From: Streptomyces sp. ASQP_92 | GTDB lineage: Bacteria; Actinomycetota; Actinomycetes; Streptomycetales; Streptomycetaceae | DNA length: 64,000 nt | Assembly: GCF_025399895.1 (NCBI RefSeq) | Contig: NZ_JAODUA010000018.1 | Span: forward strand, 78,596 to 142,595 | Direction: 5' to 3' | Shown here: positions 50,640 to 59,390 of the stretch, one piece after another | Position numbering within the stretch: the first letter of the stretch is position 1 | Layout of the letters: every line of letters begins with the position of its first letter | Made by a program: the position numbers and the translations under genes | Notes under the pieces: generated by a model | The model's input: only the letters and a program-made list of their open reading frames with translations | What the model was told of the DNA's origin: nothing | Database searches by the model: none

Positions 50640-51139
50640 CCAGGGCGTTGGTCCGAACCGCGTAAACGGCGGGCGCTCAGGACCGGAGAACGTCACCCCG
50701 AGGGGTTGATCCGCGACGCCGGTGTTGTCCGGAGCGGCGTTCAACAGGGCGGGAGTTCGCGGTCATGACCTGGGCGTCGGCACCCGTCGTCACAAGGGAG
50801 GCGACCGTTCGATTCCCCGCTTTTCCATTCGGACGGAAATTCGAGTGGAGATTCGGTTGTGGATTCGGATGGAGATGAGGACACCGATACAAAGAGCGAA
50901 CCGTCAATCGGATACGGCGCATCGCCCGAAGGAACACTCCGGCCCGCGCATTCATGACGTGACCGGGTCGTAAATACGGTTACAGTTGCTCCTCGCCCGG
51001 GGCCGTTCGACGCGTGGGGAACCCCGGCAACCGCACGACCGGTAAAGCGGAATTCACGAGCGGACCGCCCCGCGGGGGTGAGTCCCGCAGCATCTTTGTC
51101 CAGCTTTCATTTCGAGCGCCAGGACCGGAGTGACCGCGC
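50640..51139. other. 500-bp leader region of the exopolysaccharide operon
   Basis: No gene seen. The left half includes GGATTCGG-like AT-richer direct repeats (50820-50880). The right half (50970-51110) contains several short hairpins, for example GCGGG-GGTGAGT-CCCGC near 51070-51095, and probably forms a long 5' untranslated leader for the glycosyltransferase gene at 51140. A faint similarity to GGGGTGA elements of c-di-AMP riboswitches was noted but is not convincing. Confidence 0.4.
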
Positions 51140-52306
51140 ATGCCCACGAGAGCCAACGCCCCCGGCGGACCCGATGGGCCGGGGCCCGCGCACGACTTGA
51201 GTGTCCTGCACCTGGTTCAGCCCGTTGAGGGGGGCGTAGCCCGAGTCGTCACGGACTTGGTACGGGACCAGCTGCGCAGTGGATTCCGGGTCACCGTGGC
51301 ATGCCCCGAGGGAGGCCCGTTGAGCACCGAACTGTCGCGCCTGGGCGCCCGGGTGGTCCCCTGGCGGGCCACCCGCTCGCCGGGCCCCGCGCTGCTCGGC
51401 GAGACGCTGCGCGCGGCCCGGCTCATCCGGCGCACGCGCCCCGATGTGATCCACGCGCACAGCGCCAAGGCCGGGGTCGCCGCCCGGCTCGCCGCGCGGG
51501 GCGCCGTCCCCACCGTCTTCCAGCCGCACGCCTGGTCGTTCGAGGCGGTGGGCGGCGTCACCGCCCGCCTGTCGCGGAGTTGGGAACGCGCCGCGGTGCG
51601 GTGGACCTCGCGGGTGGTGTGCGTCAGCGAGGGCGAGCGGGCCACCGGGGAGCGCGCCGGGGTCCTCGCGTCGTTCGCGGTGATCCCCAACGGCGTCGAC
51701 CTCGACCTCTACCGCGCCCCCGAGACGGCGCGGGCCGCGACGGACGCGCCCCTGGTGGTCTGTGTCGGGCGGCTCTGTCGTCAGAAGGGCCAGGACGTTC
51801 TGCTCCGGGCCTGGCAGGACGTACGCCGTGCGGTGCCCGGCGCCCATCTGGTCCTGGTCGGCGACGGCCCCGACCTCGCGGCGCTCCGCGCGGCCGCGCC
51901 GGCCTCGGTCTCGCTGATCGGCGCGGTCTCCTCCACCGCCGCCTGGTACCGCGCGGCCGACCTCGTGGTGCTGCCCTCGCGCTGGGAGGGGATGGCGCTC
52001 GCCCCGCTGGAGGCGATGGCGTGCGGCACACCGGTGGTCGTCACCGACGTGGGGGGCTCCGCCGAGAGCCTCCCGCCGGGTCACGCGGCGCACTGCCTCG
52101 TCCCCCCGGAGGATCCGGGCGCGCTGGCCCTCGCCATGGCCCGCCTCCTCACGGACGCGCCGCTGCGCACCACCCTCGCCCGCCAGGGCCTCCAGCACGT
52201 GACCTCCACCCATGACGTGCGGCAGACGGCCCGGAGCATCGCGCGGGTCTACCGCGACGTGGCCGCTCTGCAGCGCTCCGAGCACAGGGAACCCATCAGC
52301 CAGTGA
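51140..52306 (+). CDS. Glycosyltransferase family 4 protein (EPS operon gene 1)
   Basis: A 388-residue GT-B glycosyltransferase. LHLVQPVEGGVARVV opens the acceptor domain, VIPNGVDLDLY and VCVGRLCRQKGQDVLL begin the donor domain, and LPSRWEGMALAPLEAMACGTPVVVTDVGG is the EX7E-type nucleotide-sugar motif. It adds a sugar to the lipid-linked repeat unit. First gene of an eight-gene operon; its stop overlaps the GTG of the priming transferase. Confidence 0.93.
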   Translation: MPTRANAPGGPDGPGPAHDLSVLHLVQPVEGGVARVVTDLVRDQLRSGFRVTVACPEGGPLSTELSRLGARVVPWRATRSPGPALLGETLRAARLIRRTRPDVIHAHSAKAGVAARLAARGAVPTVFQPHAWSFEAVGGVTARLSRSWERAAVRWTSRVVCVSEGERATGERAGVLASFAVIPNGVDLDLYRAPETARAATDAPLVVCVGRLCRQKGQDVLLRAWQDVRRAVPGAHLVLVGDGPDLAALRAAAPASVSLIGAVSSTAAWYRAADLVVLPSRWEGMALAPLEAMACGTPVVVTDVGGSAESLPPGHAAHCLVPPEDPGALALAMARLLTDAPLRTTLARQGLQHVTSTHDVRQTARSIARVYRDVAALQRSEHREPISQ

Positions 52307-53787
52307 CCGCGGAAAGCATCGTCCCGTCCGCCGGTGGCCCGCCGCACGGCGCCGGGATGTCAACGGGAACCGTCTCGGTGGTCACGCCCCGCGAGGCGCC
52401 GGACCACTTCGTCCCCCAGGCCGGGCGGCCGCGCGCGGGCGGCACGTTCGTGTCCGTCCTGCTCGCCGTCGACTGCGCGGCGGGCCTGCTCGGCATGCTC
52501 GTCCTGCCGTACGCGGGGCTGCCGCCGGGGCCCGCCGGCCTGCTCGTCGCCACCGTGCTCCTGCTCAACGCGCAGGCCGGGCTCTACCGGCCGACGATGG
52601 CGGGCGGTGTCCTCGGCGACGTGCCCGCCCTCCTCGTGCGCGCGCTGGCCGGCTGGTGTGTGCTGGCCGCCGTGCTGGCCCACCAGAGCGCCCTCGGCGA
52701 GCCGGGGGACGTGCCGCTCGCGGTGCCGGCGGTGATCGCCGGGTGTGCGGTGCAGACGGTGGCGAGCTGCGCCGGGCGCGGCGGCGCGCTGTGGCTGCGC
52801 CGGCGCAAGGCCGCCCGCAGGCCGCGTCCGGCCCTGGTGGTGGGCCCAGCCGCGACCGCCGTACGCGTCACGGCCGCGCTGGTACGCCGGTCGGGCGGCG
52901 GGGTCCGGCCCGTCGGCGTCGTCGTGCCGCCGTCCGAAGCCCCCGTGGAAGCGGGCCCGGTGCCGGTCCTGCGCAGCTTCGAGGAGGTCCAGCGCGCCGT
53001 CGTCCAGAACGGGGTGCGGGACTGCCTGTTCACGTACGCCGTCGAGGCGGGCGGCCCGAGTCCCGCGTCCCCGGCGCTGCTCGAAGCCCTGGGCTGTGCG
53101 CTGTGGCAGCTCGACACGCGGGCGCCCGGCCACACCGTGCCCGGCGCTCAGGCCGACGAACTCGCCGCCTTCCCCTGCTCCCCGCTGACCAGCACCCCCG
53201 CCGGCGCGTTCGGACTCTTCGCCAAGCGCCTGCTCGATCTCGCGCTCACCGTGCCGGCGCTGATCGCCGCCTCCCCCGTCCTGCTGGTGTGCGCGCTGGT
53301 GCTGCGCCGCAGCGACGGGCCCGGTGTGCTGTTCCGCCAGGAACGCATCGGGGCGGGAGGCACCACGTTCACGCTGCTGAAGTTCCGCACGCTGCGCCCC
53401 GACACCGTGCACGAGGCGGCCACCCGCTGGAACATCGCCGACGACCACCGCATGAGCCGCGCCGGGCACTTCATGCGGCGCACCTCGCTCGACGAGCTGC
53501 CCCAGCTGTGGAACGTGATCCGGGGTGACATGAGCCTCGTCGGCCCGCGCCCCGAACGCCCTTATTTCGTCGCCCAGTTCAGCAACGCCCACCCCGGTTA
53601 CGCGGCCCGCCACCGGATGCCCGTCGGCCTCACCGGGCTCGCCCAGGTCGAGGGGTTGCGCGGCGACACCTCCATCGAGGACCGGGCGCGCTACGACAAC
53701 TACTACATCGACCACTGGTCGCTGTGGCAGGACCTGTGCATCCTGCTGCGCACCGCCGCCTGTCTCCTGCGCCCCACGGGGAGTTGA
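52303..53787 (+). CDS. Priming sugar transferase (undecaprenyl-phosphate glycosyl-1-phosphate transferase)
   Basis: A 494-residue polyprenyl-glycosylphosphotransferase (WbaP/WcaJ-like). Four or five N-terminal membrane segments lead to a Rossmann-like middle region and the C-terminal Bac_transf domain: KRLLDLALTVPALIAASP, LFRQERIGAGGTTFTLLKFRT and SLDELPQLWNVIRGDMSLVGPRPE. It transfers the first sugar phosphate to undecaprenyl phosphate at the inner face of the membrane. GTG start overlaps the preceding stop (GTGA). Confidence 0.95.
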   Translation: MTAESIVPSAGGPPHGAGMSTGTVSVVTPREAPDHFVPQAGRPRAGGTFVSVLLAVDCAAGLLGMLVLPYAGLPPGPAGLLVATVLLLNAQAGLYRPTMAGGVLGDVPALLVRALAGWCVLAAVLAHQSALGEPGDVPLAVPAVIAGCAVQTVASCAGRGGALWLRRRKAARRPRPALVVGPAATAVRVTAALVRRSGGGVRPVGVVVPPSEAPVEAGPVPVLRSFEEVQRAVVQNGVRDCLFTYAVEAGGPSPASPALLEALGCALWQLDTRAPGHTVPGAQADELAAFPCSPLTSTPAGAFGLFAKRLLDLALTVPALIAASPVLLVCALVLRRSDGPGVLFRQERIGAGGTTFTLLKFRTLRPDTVHEAATRWNIADDHRMSRAGHFMRRTSLDELPQLWNVIRGDMSLVGPRPERPYFVAQFSNAHPGYAARHRMPVGLTGLAQVEGLRGDTSIEDRARYDNYYIDHWSLWQDLCILLRTAACLLRPTGS

Positions 53788-53788
53788 C

Positions 53789-55111
53789 GTGCACGCCGTC
53801 GCGGCCGCGCCGCCGATGCCGCTGCCGGTCCGGTTCGGCCGGGCCCCGCACCTGCTGCCCCTGCTCGCGGTCATCGCCCTGCTCGCCACTCCCCCGCTCG
53901 GCGGCGACGGTGCGGCGACCGCCGCCGACGCCGCGTGCGGGCTGCTCGTGGTGTGGGCGGTCCTGCGGGTGGTGCGCTCGGGCGAGCGGCCGCTGAGCCG
54001 CCGCGCCGCGCTCGTCATGGGGCTGCCGGTGACCGGGATCTGCGTGGCCGCGATGGGCGCGGCCGACCCGTCCACCGCGATCGCCGGGCTCGGCCGCTAC
54101 CTCCAGATCTTCGTCCTCGTACCGCTGGCCGTGCTGCTGCTGCTGCGCGACCGCGACGACTTCCGTCTCGCGGCGGCCGCCATGGTGGCGCTCGCCCTGG
54201 TCGAGGGCGGCATCGGCGTTCAGCAGTACCTGACCACCACCGGCGCCTCCTACATGGGCGAGGACATCCGCGCGGTCGGCACCTTCGGCGCCACCGACAT
54301 CATGGGCATGGCCACCGTGGTCTCCTGCGGGCTGCTCTGCGCCGTCGGCCTCGCCCTCGACCCCGCGCCCGGCGCGAGCCGCGCCCGGCGCCGGGCCGCG
54401 CTCTGCTGCGCCGCGCTGCTCCTCGTGCCGCTCGCCGTGTCGTTCAGCCGGGGCGCCTGGATCGCCACCGCGGTCGCGTCCTGCACGATGCTGTTGCTCT
54501 CCGGAGTGCGGCGCGCCCTCGTCGTGCTCGCGGCCCTCGCCGCGGCGACCGTCGTGCTCGTCGGCGCCAGCGGATCGGGCGGCAAGATGCTCCAGGAGCG
54601 GCTCACCAGCATCACGCAGGTCGAGAGCGCCCCCGACCAGTCCGTCACCGACCGGTACACGATGTGGGCGGCGGCGGAACTGATGTGGCGTCAAACCCCG
54701 CTCACCGGCGTCGGGTTGAAGGGATTTCCCGACCACCGCGACGCCCACTCCTCGCTCGCCCTGTCCGCCGGCAGCGACACCGCGGGCGCCGGCGCCGCCT
54801 TCAAACGCCAGCCCCTGCTCTCCCCGCACAACATGTACCTCCTCGTCCTGAGCGAGCAGGGCCTCATCGGCGCGGTCACCCTGGCCGGCGGCTGGGCCGC
54901 GCTCCTGGTCGCCGGCGTCGGCAGGCTGCGCCAGGCGCGCGCGAGCCGCGCCCCGCTGGACTGCGCGCTCATCGCCACGGGACTGCTGACCTGGCTGCTC
55001 GTGGACTTCTTCTACGGTGACATCGGCGGCCCCTCCACCCCCCTGACCGCGCTCGTCCTCGGCCTCGCCGCCTGGTGGAGCCTGGCCGCACGAGGGGCGG
55101 CCAGGACGTGA
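53789..55111 (+). CDS. O-antigen ligase family protein (Wzy/ligase-like polymerase)
   Basis: A 440-residue membrane protein with 10-12 hydrophobic segments. VSFSRGAWIATAVASCTMLLL and the large extracytoplasmic loop with TPLTGVGLKGFPDHRD...SPHNMYLLVLSEQGLIG form the Wzy_C signature. In a Gram-positive setting it most likely polymerises lipid-linked repeat units outside the membrane. GTG start with GGGGAG five bases upstream; 1 bp after the previous stop. Confidence 0.92.
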   Translation: MHAVAAAPPMPLPVRFGRAPHLLPLLAVIALLATPPLGGDGAATAADAACGLLVVWAVLRVVRSGERPLSRRAALVMGLPVTGICVAAMGAADPSTAIAGLGRYLQIFVLVPLAVLLLLRDRDDFRLAAAAMVALALVEGGIGVQQYLTTTGASYMGEDIRAVGTFGATDIMGMATVVSCGLLCAVGLALDPAPGASRARRRAALCCAALLLVPLAVSFSRGAWIATAVASCTMLLLSGVRRALVVLAALAAATVVLVGASGSGGKMLQERLTSITQVESAPDQSVTDRYTMWAAAELMWRQTPLTGVGLKGFPDHRDAHSSLALSAGSDTAGAGAAFKRQPLLSPHNMYLLVLSEQGLIGAVTLAGGWAALLVAGVGRLRQARASRAPLDCALIATGLLTWLLVDFFYGDIGGPSTPLTALVLGLAAWWSLAARGAART

Positions 55112-56721
55112 CAGAGACCGCTCCCCCGCTGCTCCCCGTACCCGCCGCGCCCCCCGAACCGGGCGCGTCGGGGCGGCTGTTGGCGCGGGCCGCGCTGCTC
55201 ACCGCCGTCCTCACCCTCGCCGGCGCGCTCCTCGGTCTCCTGCGCGACCAGGCCTTCGCGCACGTCTTCGGCGCCGACACCGACACCGACGCCTTCCTGA
55301 TCGCCTGGACCGTCCCCGAGGTCGCCGCGACCCTGCTGATCGAGGACGGACTCGCCTTCGTCCTGGTACCGGCGTTCAGCCTCGCCCTCGTCAAACGCGG
55401 CACTCCGGGCCCCGACCCGGTCCGCGCCCTGGTCGCGGCGACGCTGCCCCGGCTCACCCTCGCCCTGACCGCGGGCGCCGCCGTCCTCATCGCGGCCGCG
55501 CCCGCCGTCGTCGCGGTCCTCGCACCCGGGCTGCCCCGCGCCGACCTCGCCGTCGACTGCACCCGGCTGACCGCGACCTGCGTCTTCACCTTCGGGCTCG
55601 CCGGCTACTGCAGCGCCGCCCTGCGCGGCCACGGCCGCTTCCTGGCACCCGCCTCCATCTACGTCGCGTACAACGTGGGCATCATCGCCCTGCTCCTGCT
55701 GCTCGGCGGGGCGTGGGGGGTGCGGGCGGCCGCGGCCGGGGTCGCGTGCGGCGGCGTCCTCATGGTGCTCGTCCAGCTTCCGGCGCTGTGGCGCAGTTGG
55801 CGCCGCCGTGAGCGGCCGGCCGTTCCCGCCGCGCGGCGCGAGCCCGGCGACGGCGCCGCGGGGGCCCTGCGCCTCGCGCTGGTCGCGCCCATCGTGGTGT
55901 TCGCCCTGAGCCGCCAGACGCAGGTCCTCATCGAACGCTTCCTCGCCGCTCCGCTGCCCGCGGGCGCCATCTCGCACCTGAACTACGCCCAGAAGGTGGC
56001 GCAGATGCCGATGGTGCTCTCCCTGATGCTGTGCACGGTCACCTTCCCCGTCATCGCCCGCGCGCTCGCGGCGGGCGACACCGAGCGGGCCCGACGGCGG
56101 GTGGAGAGCGACCTGATCGTGGCGGGCACCATCGTGCTGCTGGGCGCGTCGGTGGTGGTGGCCTGCGCGCCACAGATCATCCAACTCCTGTTCCAGCGCG
56201 GTGCGTTCGCCGGCCACGACACCGCCGCGACCGCCGCCGTCATGCGGGTGTACGCGCTCGGTCTGCTCGGCCAGACGCTGGTGGGGGTCCTGGCCCGCTC
56301 GTACTTCTCGGAGGCGCGCCCCCTGTGGTTCCCGGCCTGCGCGATGCTGGCCGGGCTCGCCACGACCGCCGTGACCGGCGCTTTCGCCGTCCCGGCGTGG
56401 GGCGCGCCCGGCATCGCCGGCGCCAACGCGCTCGGCATCACCCTGACCGCGCTGCTGCTCCTGTGGGGCAGTGGCCGGCGCCGTACCGCGCTGTCCGTGC
56501 GGTGGGTGGGCGGTCAGCTCGCCCGTCTCGTCGTGGCGGCGTGCGGCGCCACCGCTGCCGCCTGGTGGGGGGCGGCGGCGTCCTCAAGTCCCGTACTGGC
56601 GACGGCTGTCGGCGCGTTCGCGGCAGCCGTCACCTTCTCGATCGTGGCCCGTCTGCTGCGGGTCAGGGAGTTCTGTCTGCTGTTCCGTCCCGTCACACGA
56701 AAGCTCTGGCATGCCCGTTGA
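55108..56721 (+). CDS. MurJ/MviN-like lipid flippase (Wzx role)
   Basis: A 537-residue MOP-superfamily flippase with 13-14 membrane segments. LLGLLRDQAFAHVFGADTDTDAFLIAW is the MviN-type start, and LNYAQKVAQMPMVLSLMLCTVTFPVIAR a conserved core. Being inside the polysaccharide operon, it probably flips the undecaprenyl-linked repeat unit and not lipid II. Start GTG overlaps the ligase stop (GTGA); its end overlaps the deacetylase by 11 bases. Confidence 0.92.
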   Translation: MTETAPPLLPVPAAPPEPGASGRLLARAALLTAVLTLAGALLGLLRDQAFAHVFGADTDTDAFLIAWTVPEVAATLLIEDGLAFVLVPAFSLALVKRGTPGPDPVRALVAATLPRLTLALTAGAAVLIAAAPAVVAVLAPGLPRADLAVDCTRLTATCVFTFGLAGYCSAALRGHGRFLAPASIYVAYNVGIIALLLLLGGAWGVRAAAAGVACGGVLMVLVQLPALWRSWRRRERPAVPAARREPGDGAAGALRLALVAPIVVFALSRQTQVLIERFLAAPLPAGAISHLNYAQKVAQMPMVLSLMLCTVTFPVIARALAAGDTERARRRVESDLIVAGTIVLLGASVVVACAPQIIQLLFQRGAFAGHDTAATAAVMRVYALGLLGQTLVGVLARSYFSEARPLWFPACAMLAGLATTAVTGAFAVPAWGAPGIAGANALGITLTALLLLWGSGRRRTALSVRWVGGQLARLVVAACGATAAAWWGAAASSSPVLATAVGAFAAAVTFSIVARLLRVREFCLLFRPVTRKLWHAR

Positions 56722-57496
56722 CACGGCAGTCGGCGACCCACGAGGTCCACTGACTGGTTCGAGACCGCGCCCCGCCGCACCGCTGTGGGTGGCCATGTAC
56801 CACTCGGTGTCCCACACCCTGGACGATCCCTACCACATCACCGTCTCGCCGCCCCGCTTCGAGCGCCAGCTGCGCTGGCTGCGCCGGCACGGCCTGACGG
56901 GCGTGAGCATGGCCGAACTCCTGCGCGCCCGCGCCGCCGGCACCGCCCGGGGCCTGGTCGGTCTCACCTTCGACGACGGATACGCCGACTTCACGGGCGA
57001 GGCTCTCGCACTGCTGCGCCGCTACGAGTGCACCGCGACCGTGTTCGTCCTGCCGGGGCTCCTCGGCGCCACCAACGAGTGGGACCCGCTCGGCCCGCGC
57101 CGGCCGCTGCTCGACGAACGCGGCATCCAGCAGGCCGCCACCTGGGGCATGGAGGTCGCCTCGCACGGCCTGCGCCACCTCGACCTGACCCACGTCGACG
57201 AGGACACCCTGCACCGCGAGCTCCGCGAGAGCAGGCGGCTGCTGTGCGACCTCACCGGGCACGACGTGGCGGGCTTCTGCTATCCGTACGGCGCCGTCGA
57301 CCTGCGCGCCGCCGACGCGGTCCGCGCGGCCGGCTACCGGTACGCCTGCGCCATCGACCCGGGCCCGCTGACCGGCCGTTACGCGCTGCCGCGCGTCCAC
57401 GTGGGCGAGCGCGACAACGGCTGGCGGCTGCACCTCAAACGCGGCCTGCACCGCTGGCGCCGCGAGGAGCCCGCCGACCTCCCGGAGGGCACATGA
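56711..57496 (+). CDS. Polysaccharide deacetylase (NodB/CE4)
   Basis: A 261-residue CE4 esterase without a signal peptide. Motif 1 TFDDGYADF carries the catalytic and metal Asp, motif 2 SHGLRHLDLTH the metal His pair, and motif 3 GFCYPYGAVD. It would remove acetyl groups from GlcNAc-type residues of the glycan or its lipid-linked precursor. Lack of a signal suggests cytoplasmic or precursor-level action. ATGA overlap with the next gene. Confidence 0.94.
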   Translation: MPVDTAVGDPRGPLTGSRPRPAAPLWVAMYHSVSHTLDDPYHITVSPPRFERQLRWLRRHGLTGVSMAELLRARAAGTARGLVGLTFDDGYADFTGEALALLRRYECTATVFVLPGLLGATNEWDPLGPRRPLLDERGIQQAATWGMEVASHGLRHLDLTHVDEDTLHRELRESRRLLCDLTGHDVAGFCYPYGAVDLRAADAVRAAGYRYACAIDPGPLTGRYALPRVHVGERDNGWRLHLKRGLHRWRREEPADLPEGT

Positions 57497-58722
57497 AGGT
57501 CCTGCACGTCATCACCGGCCTCGGCGTCGGCGGCGCCGAGCAGCAACTGCGGCTGCTGCTGCGGCACTTGCCGTACGAGGCCGACGTGGTCACCCTCACC
57601 AACCCCGGCGCCGTGGCCCGCGCCATCGTCCGCGAGGGCGGCCGGGTGCGGAACCTGGACATGGCGGGCAACCGCGACCTGTCCGCGCTCCCCCGGCTCA
57701 CCCGGCTGATCGCCCAGGGCCACTACGACCTGGTCCACACCCATCTGTACCGGGCCTGTCTGTACGGGCGTCTCGCGGCGAAGCTCGCCCGGGTGCGCAC
57801 CGTCGTCGCCACCGAACACTCCCTGGGCGAGACCCGCATGGAGGGACGGAGGCTCGGTCCCGCCGTACGCGGCCTCTATCTGGCGAGCGAGCGCCTGGGC
57901 ACCACCACCGTCGCGGTGTCCACCACCATCGCGCGCAGGCTGGCCGACTGGGGCGTCCCGGAGCAGCGCATCCAGGTGGTGCCGAACGGCATCGACGCGG
58001 CGCGGTTCGCCTTCGACCCCCGCGCACGCGCCTCGGTACGCCGCCAACTCGGCCTGCCGCCGCGGGCGTTCGTGATCGGGGCGGTGGGCCGGCTCGCGGC
58101 GGGCAAACGCTTCCACACCCTGATCGACGCGCTGGCCGAACTCCCGGCCGCCTGGCTGGTGTTGGCCGGTTCCGGGGAGCAGGAACAGCCGCTGCGGGCC
58201 CGCGCCGAACGGCTGGGCGTGGCCGACCGGACGCTGTTCGTGGGCGAGTGCGTCCAGGACGGCACGGCCCCCGCGGGCCACCGCCCCACCCTGGCCGGGC
58301 TGCTCTGCGCGGTGGACTGCCTGGCCTCGCCGTCCGGCGAGGAGTCCTTCGGCCTGGCCGTCGTGGAGGGCCTGGCCGCCGGACTCCCGGTGGCGTACGT
58401 GACCTGCCCGGCCATCGACGACCTGCCGGCCGGCTCCGCGCCCGGCGCGCTGCGCACGGGCCGCACGGCCGCCGCCTTCGCCGACGCCCTGGGCGAACTC
58501 CAGCGCTCGGGCCGCCGCCTGCGGCAACCCGTGCCCGACGCGGTGCGCCACTACAGCGTGACGTCGACCTCGGCCCAGTTGGTCCGGGTGTACGAGGCGG
58601 CCGCGGCACGCGCCCCGCGGCCGAGGGCCCCCCGCGCGGCGCCGGACACCAGGACGGCCGGCCCGGCGGGTCTCCCGCCCGCCATCCCGACGAACACCTC
58701 GGAGAAAGAAGAGTCCAGATGA
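57493..58722 (+). CDS. Glycosyltransferase family 4 protein (EPS operon gene 6)
   Basis: A 409-residue GT-B enzyme: VLHVITGLGVGGAEQQLRLLL, VVPNGIDAARF, IGAVGRLAAGKRFHTLIDAL and SGEESFGLAVVEGLAAGLPVAY. The C-terminal ~45 residues are Pro/Ala-rich. It adds another sugar of the repeat unit. With two glycosyltransferases and one priming enzyme, a trisaccharide repeat is the simplest guess. Overlaps both neighbours by four bases. Confidence 0.93.
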   Translation: MKVLHVITGLGVGGAEQQLRLLLRHLPYEADVVTLTNPGAVARAIVREGGRVRNLDMAGNRDLSALPRLTRLIAQGHYDLVHTHLYRACLYGRLAAKLARVRTVVATEHSLGETRMEGRRLGPAVRGLYLASERLGTTTVAVSTTIARRLADWGVPEQRIQVVPNGIDAARFAFDPRARASVRRQLGLPPRAFVIGAVGRLAAGKRFHTLIDALAELPAAWLVLAGSGEQEQPLRARAERLGVADRTLFVGECVQDGTAPAGHRPTLAGLLCAVDCLASPSGEESFGLAVVEGLAAGLPVAYVTCPAIDDLPAGSAPGALRTGRTAAAFADALGELQRSGRRLRQPVPDAVRHYSVTSTSAQLVRVYEAAAARAPRPRAPRAAPDTRTAGPAGLPPAIPTNTSEKEESR

Positions 58723-59390
58723 GCCAAACCTCCGGCTCGCGGCAGCATCAGCGCGCCCGCGGCCCGCTGCGTACCCGGTCGCTGCCGCGCTGGTGGCCGC
58801 TGCCCGTGTGCGCGCTGCTCGGCGCGACGGCGGGCGGGGTCTACGGCGCGGTGAAGACCCCGGAGTACAGCGCGACCAGCTATGTGGTGGTCACCCCGGC
58901 CGAGAAGGCCGACCCGTCGGTCGCGCTCGGCTTCGCGCAGGCCTACGGCCGGGTCGCCACCGAGGTCGCGATCATCGGCGACGCCCAGGTGTGGGCGGGA
59001 GTGAGCGCGGCCACCCTGCGCGCCGGTGTGCAGACGGCCACCTCCCCCGACGCCCCGATGATCGCGATCACCGCGACCTCGTCCCGTGCCGCGGACGCCG
59101 CGGGCATGGCCAACGCGGTGGCCCAGGCCCTCACCGTCAATGGCGCGCACAGCCAGAAGGACACCGGGGTGCGCGTGGTGCAGTTCTCGCGCGCCGCCAA
59201 GCCCCTCGTCCCCTCCTCCCCCACCGCGTCGCTGACGGCCCTGGTGGGCGGTTGCGCGGGCGGACTGCTCGGCGGCCTCGCCCTCCTCGCCCGGCCGCGC
59301 CGCCGCGAGGAGCCCGGCGCGGGGCCCGAGCGCGTCGCCTCGGTGCCGGGGCCGGCCGGCTCGGCCTGCGTACCGCAGGAGGTCGGCTAG
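58719..59390 (+). CDS. Wzz/capsular polysaccharide chain-length determinant-like protein
   Basis: A 223-residue protein with two membrane segments (LPVCALLGATAGGVYGAV, residues ~27-45, and LTALVGGCAGGLLGGLALLA near ~170-190) and an extracytoplasmic loop opening TPEYSATSYVVVTPAEKADP. This is the Wzz/CapA fold. The tyrosine-kinase (CpsD-like) domain found in many Gram-positive systems is absent, as is any kinase gene in the operon. It probably sets polymer length. Confidence 0.85.
   Translation: MSQTSGSRQHQRARGPLRTRSLPRWWPLPVCALLGATAGGVYGAVKTPEYSATSYVVVTPAEKADPSVALGFAQAYGRVATEVAIIGDAQVWAGVSAATLRAGVQTATSPDAPMIAITATSSRAADAAGMANAVAQALTVNGAHSQKDTGVRVVQFSRAAKPLVPSSPTASLTALVGGCAGGLLGGLALLARPRRREEPGAGPERVASVPGPAGSACVPQEVG

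Noticed and set aside
50970..51110. Possible c-di-AMP (ydaO-type) riboswitch before the polysaccharide operon
   Set aside because: Only one short block resembles the consensus; other conserved segments were not found.
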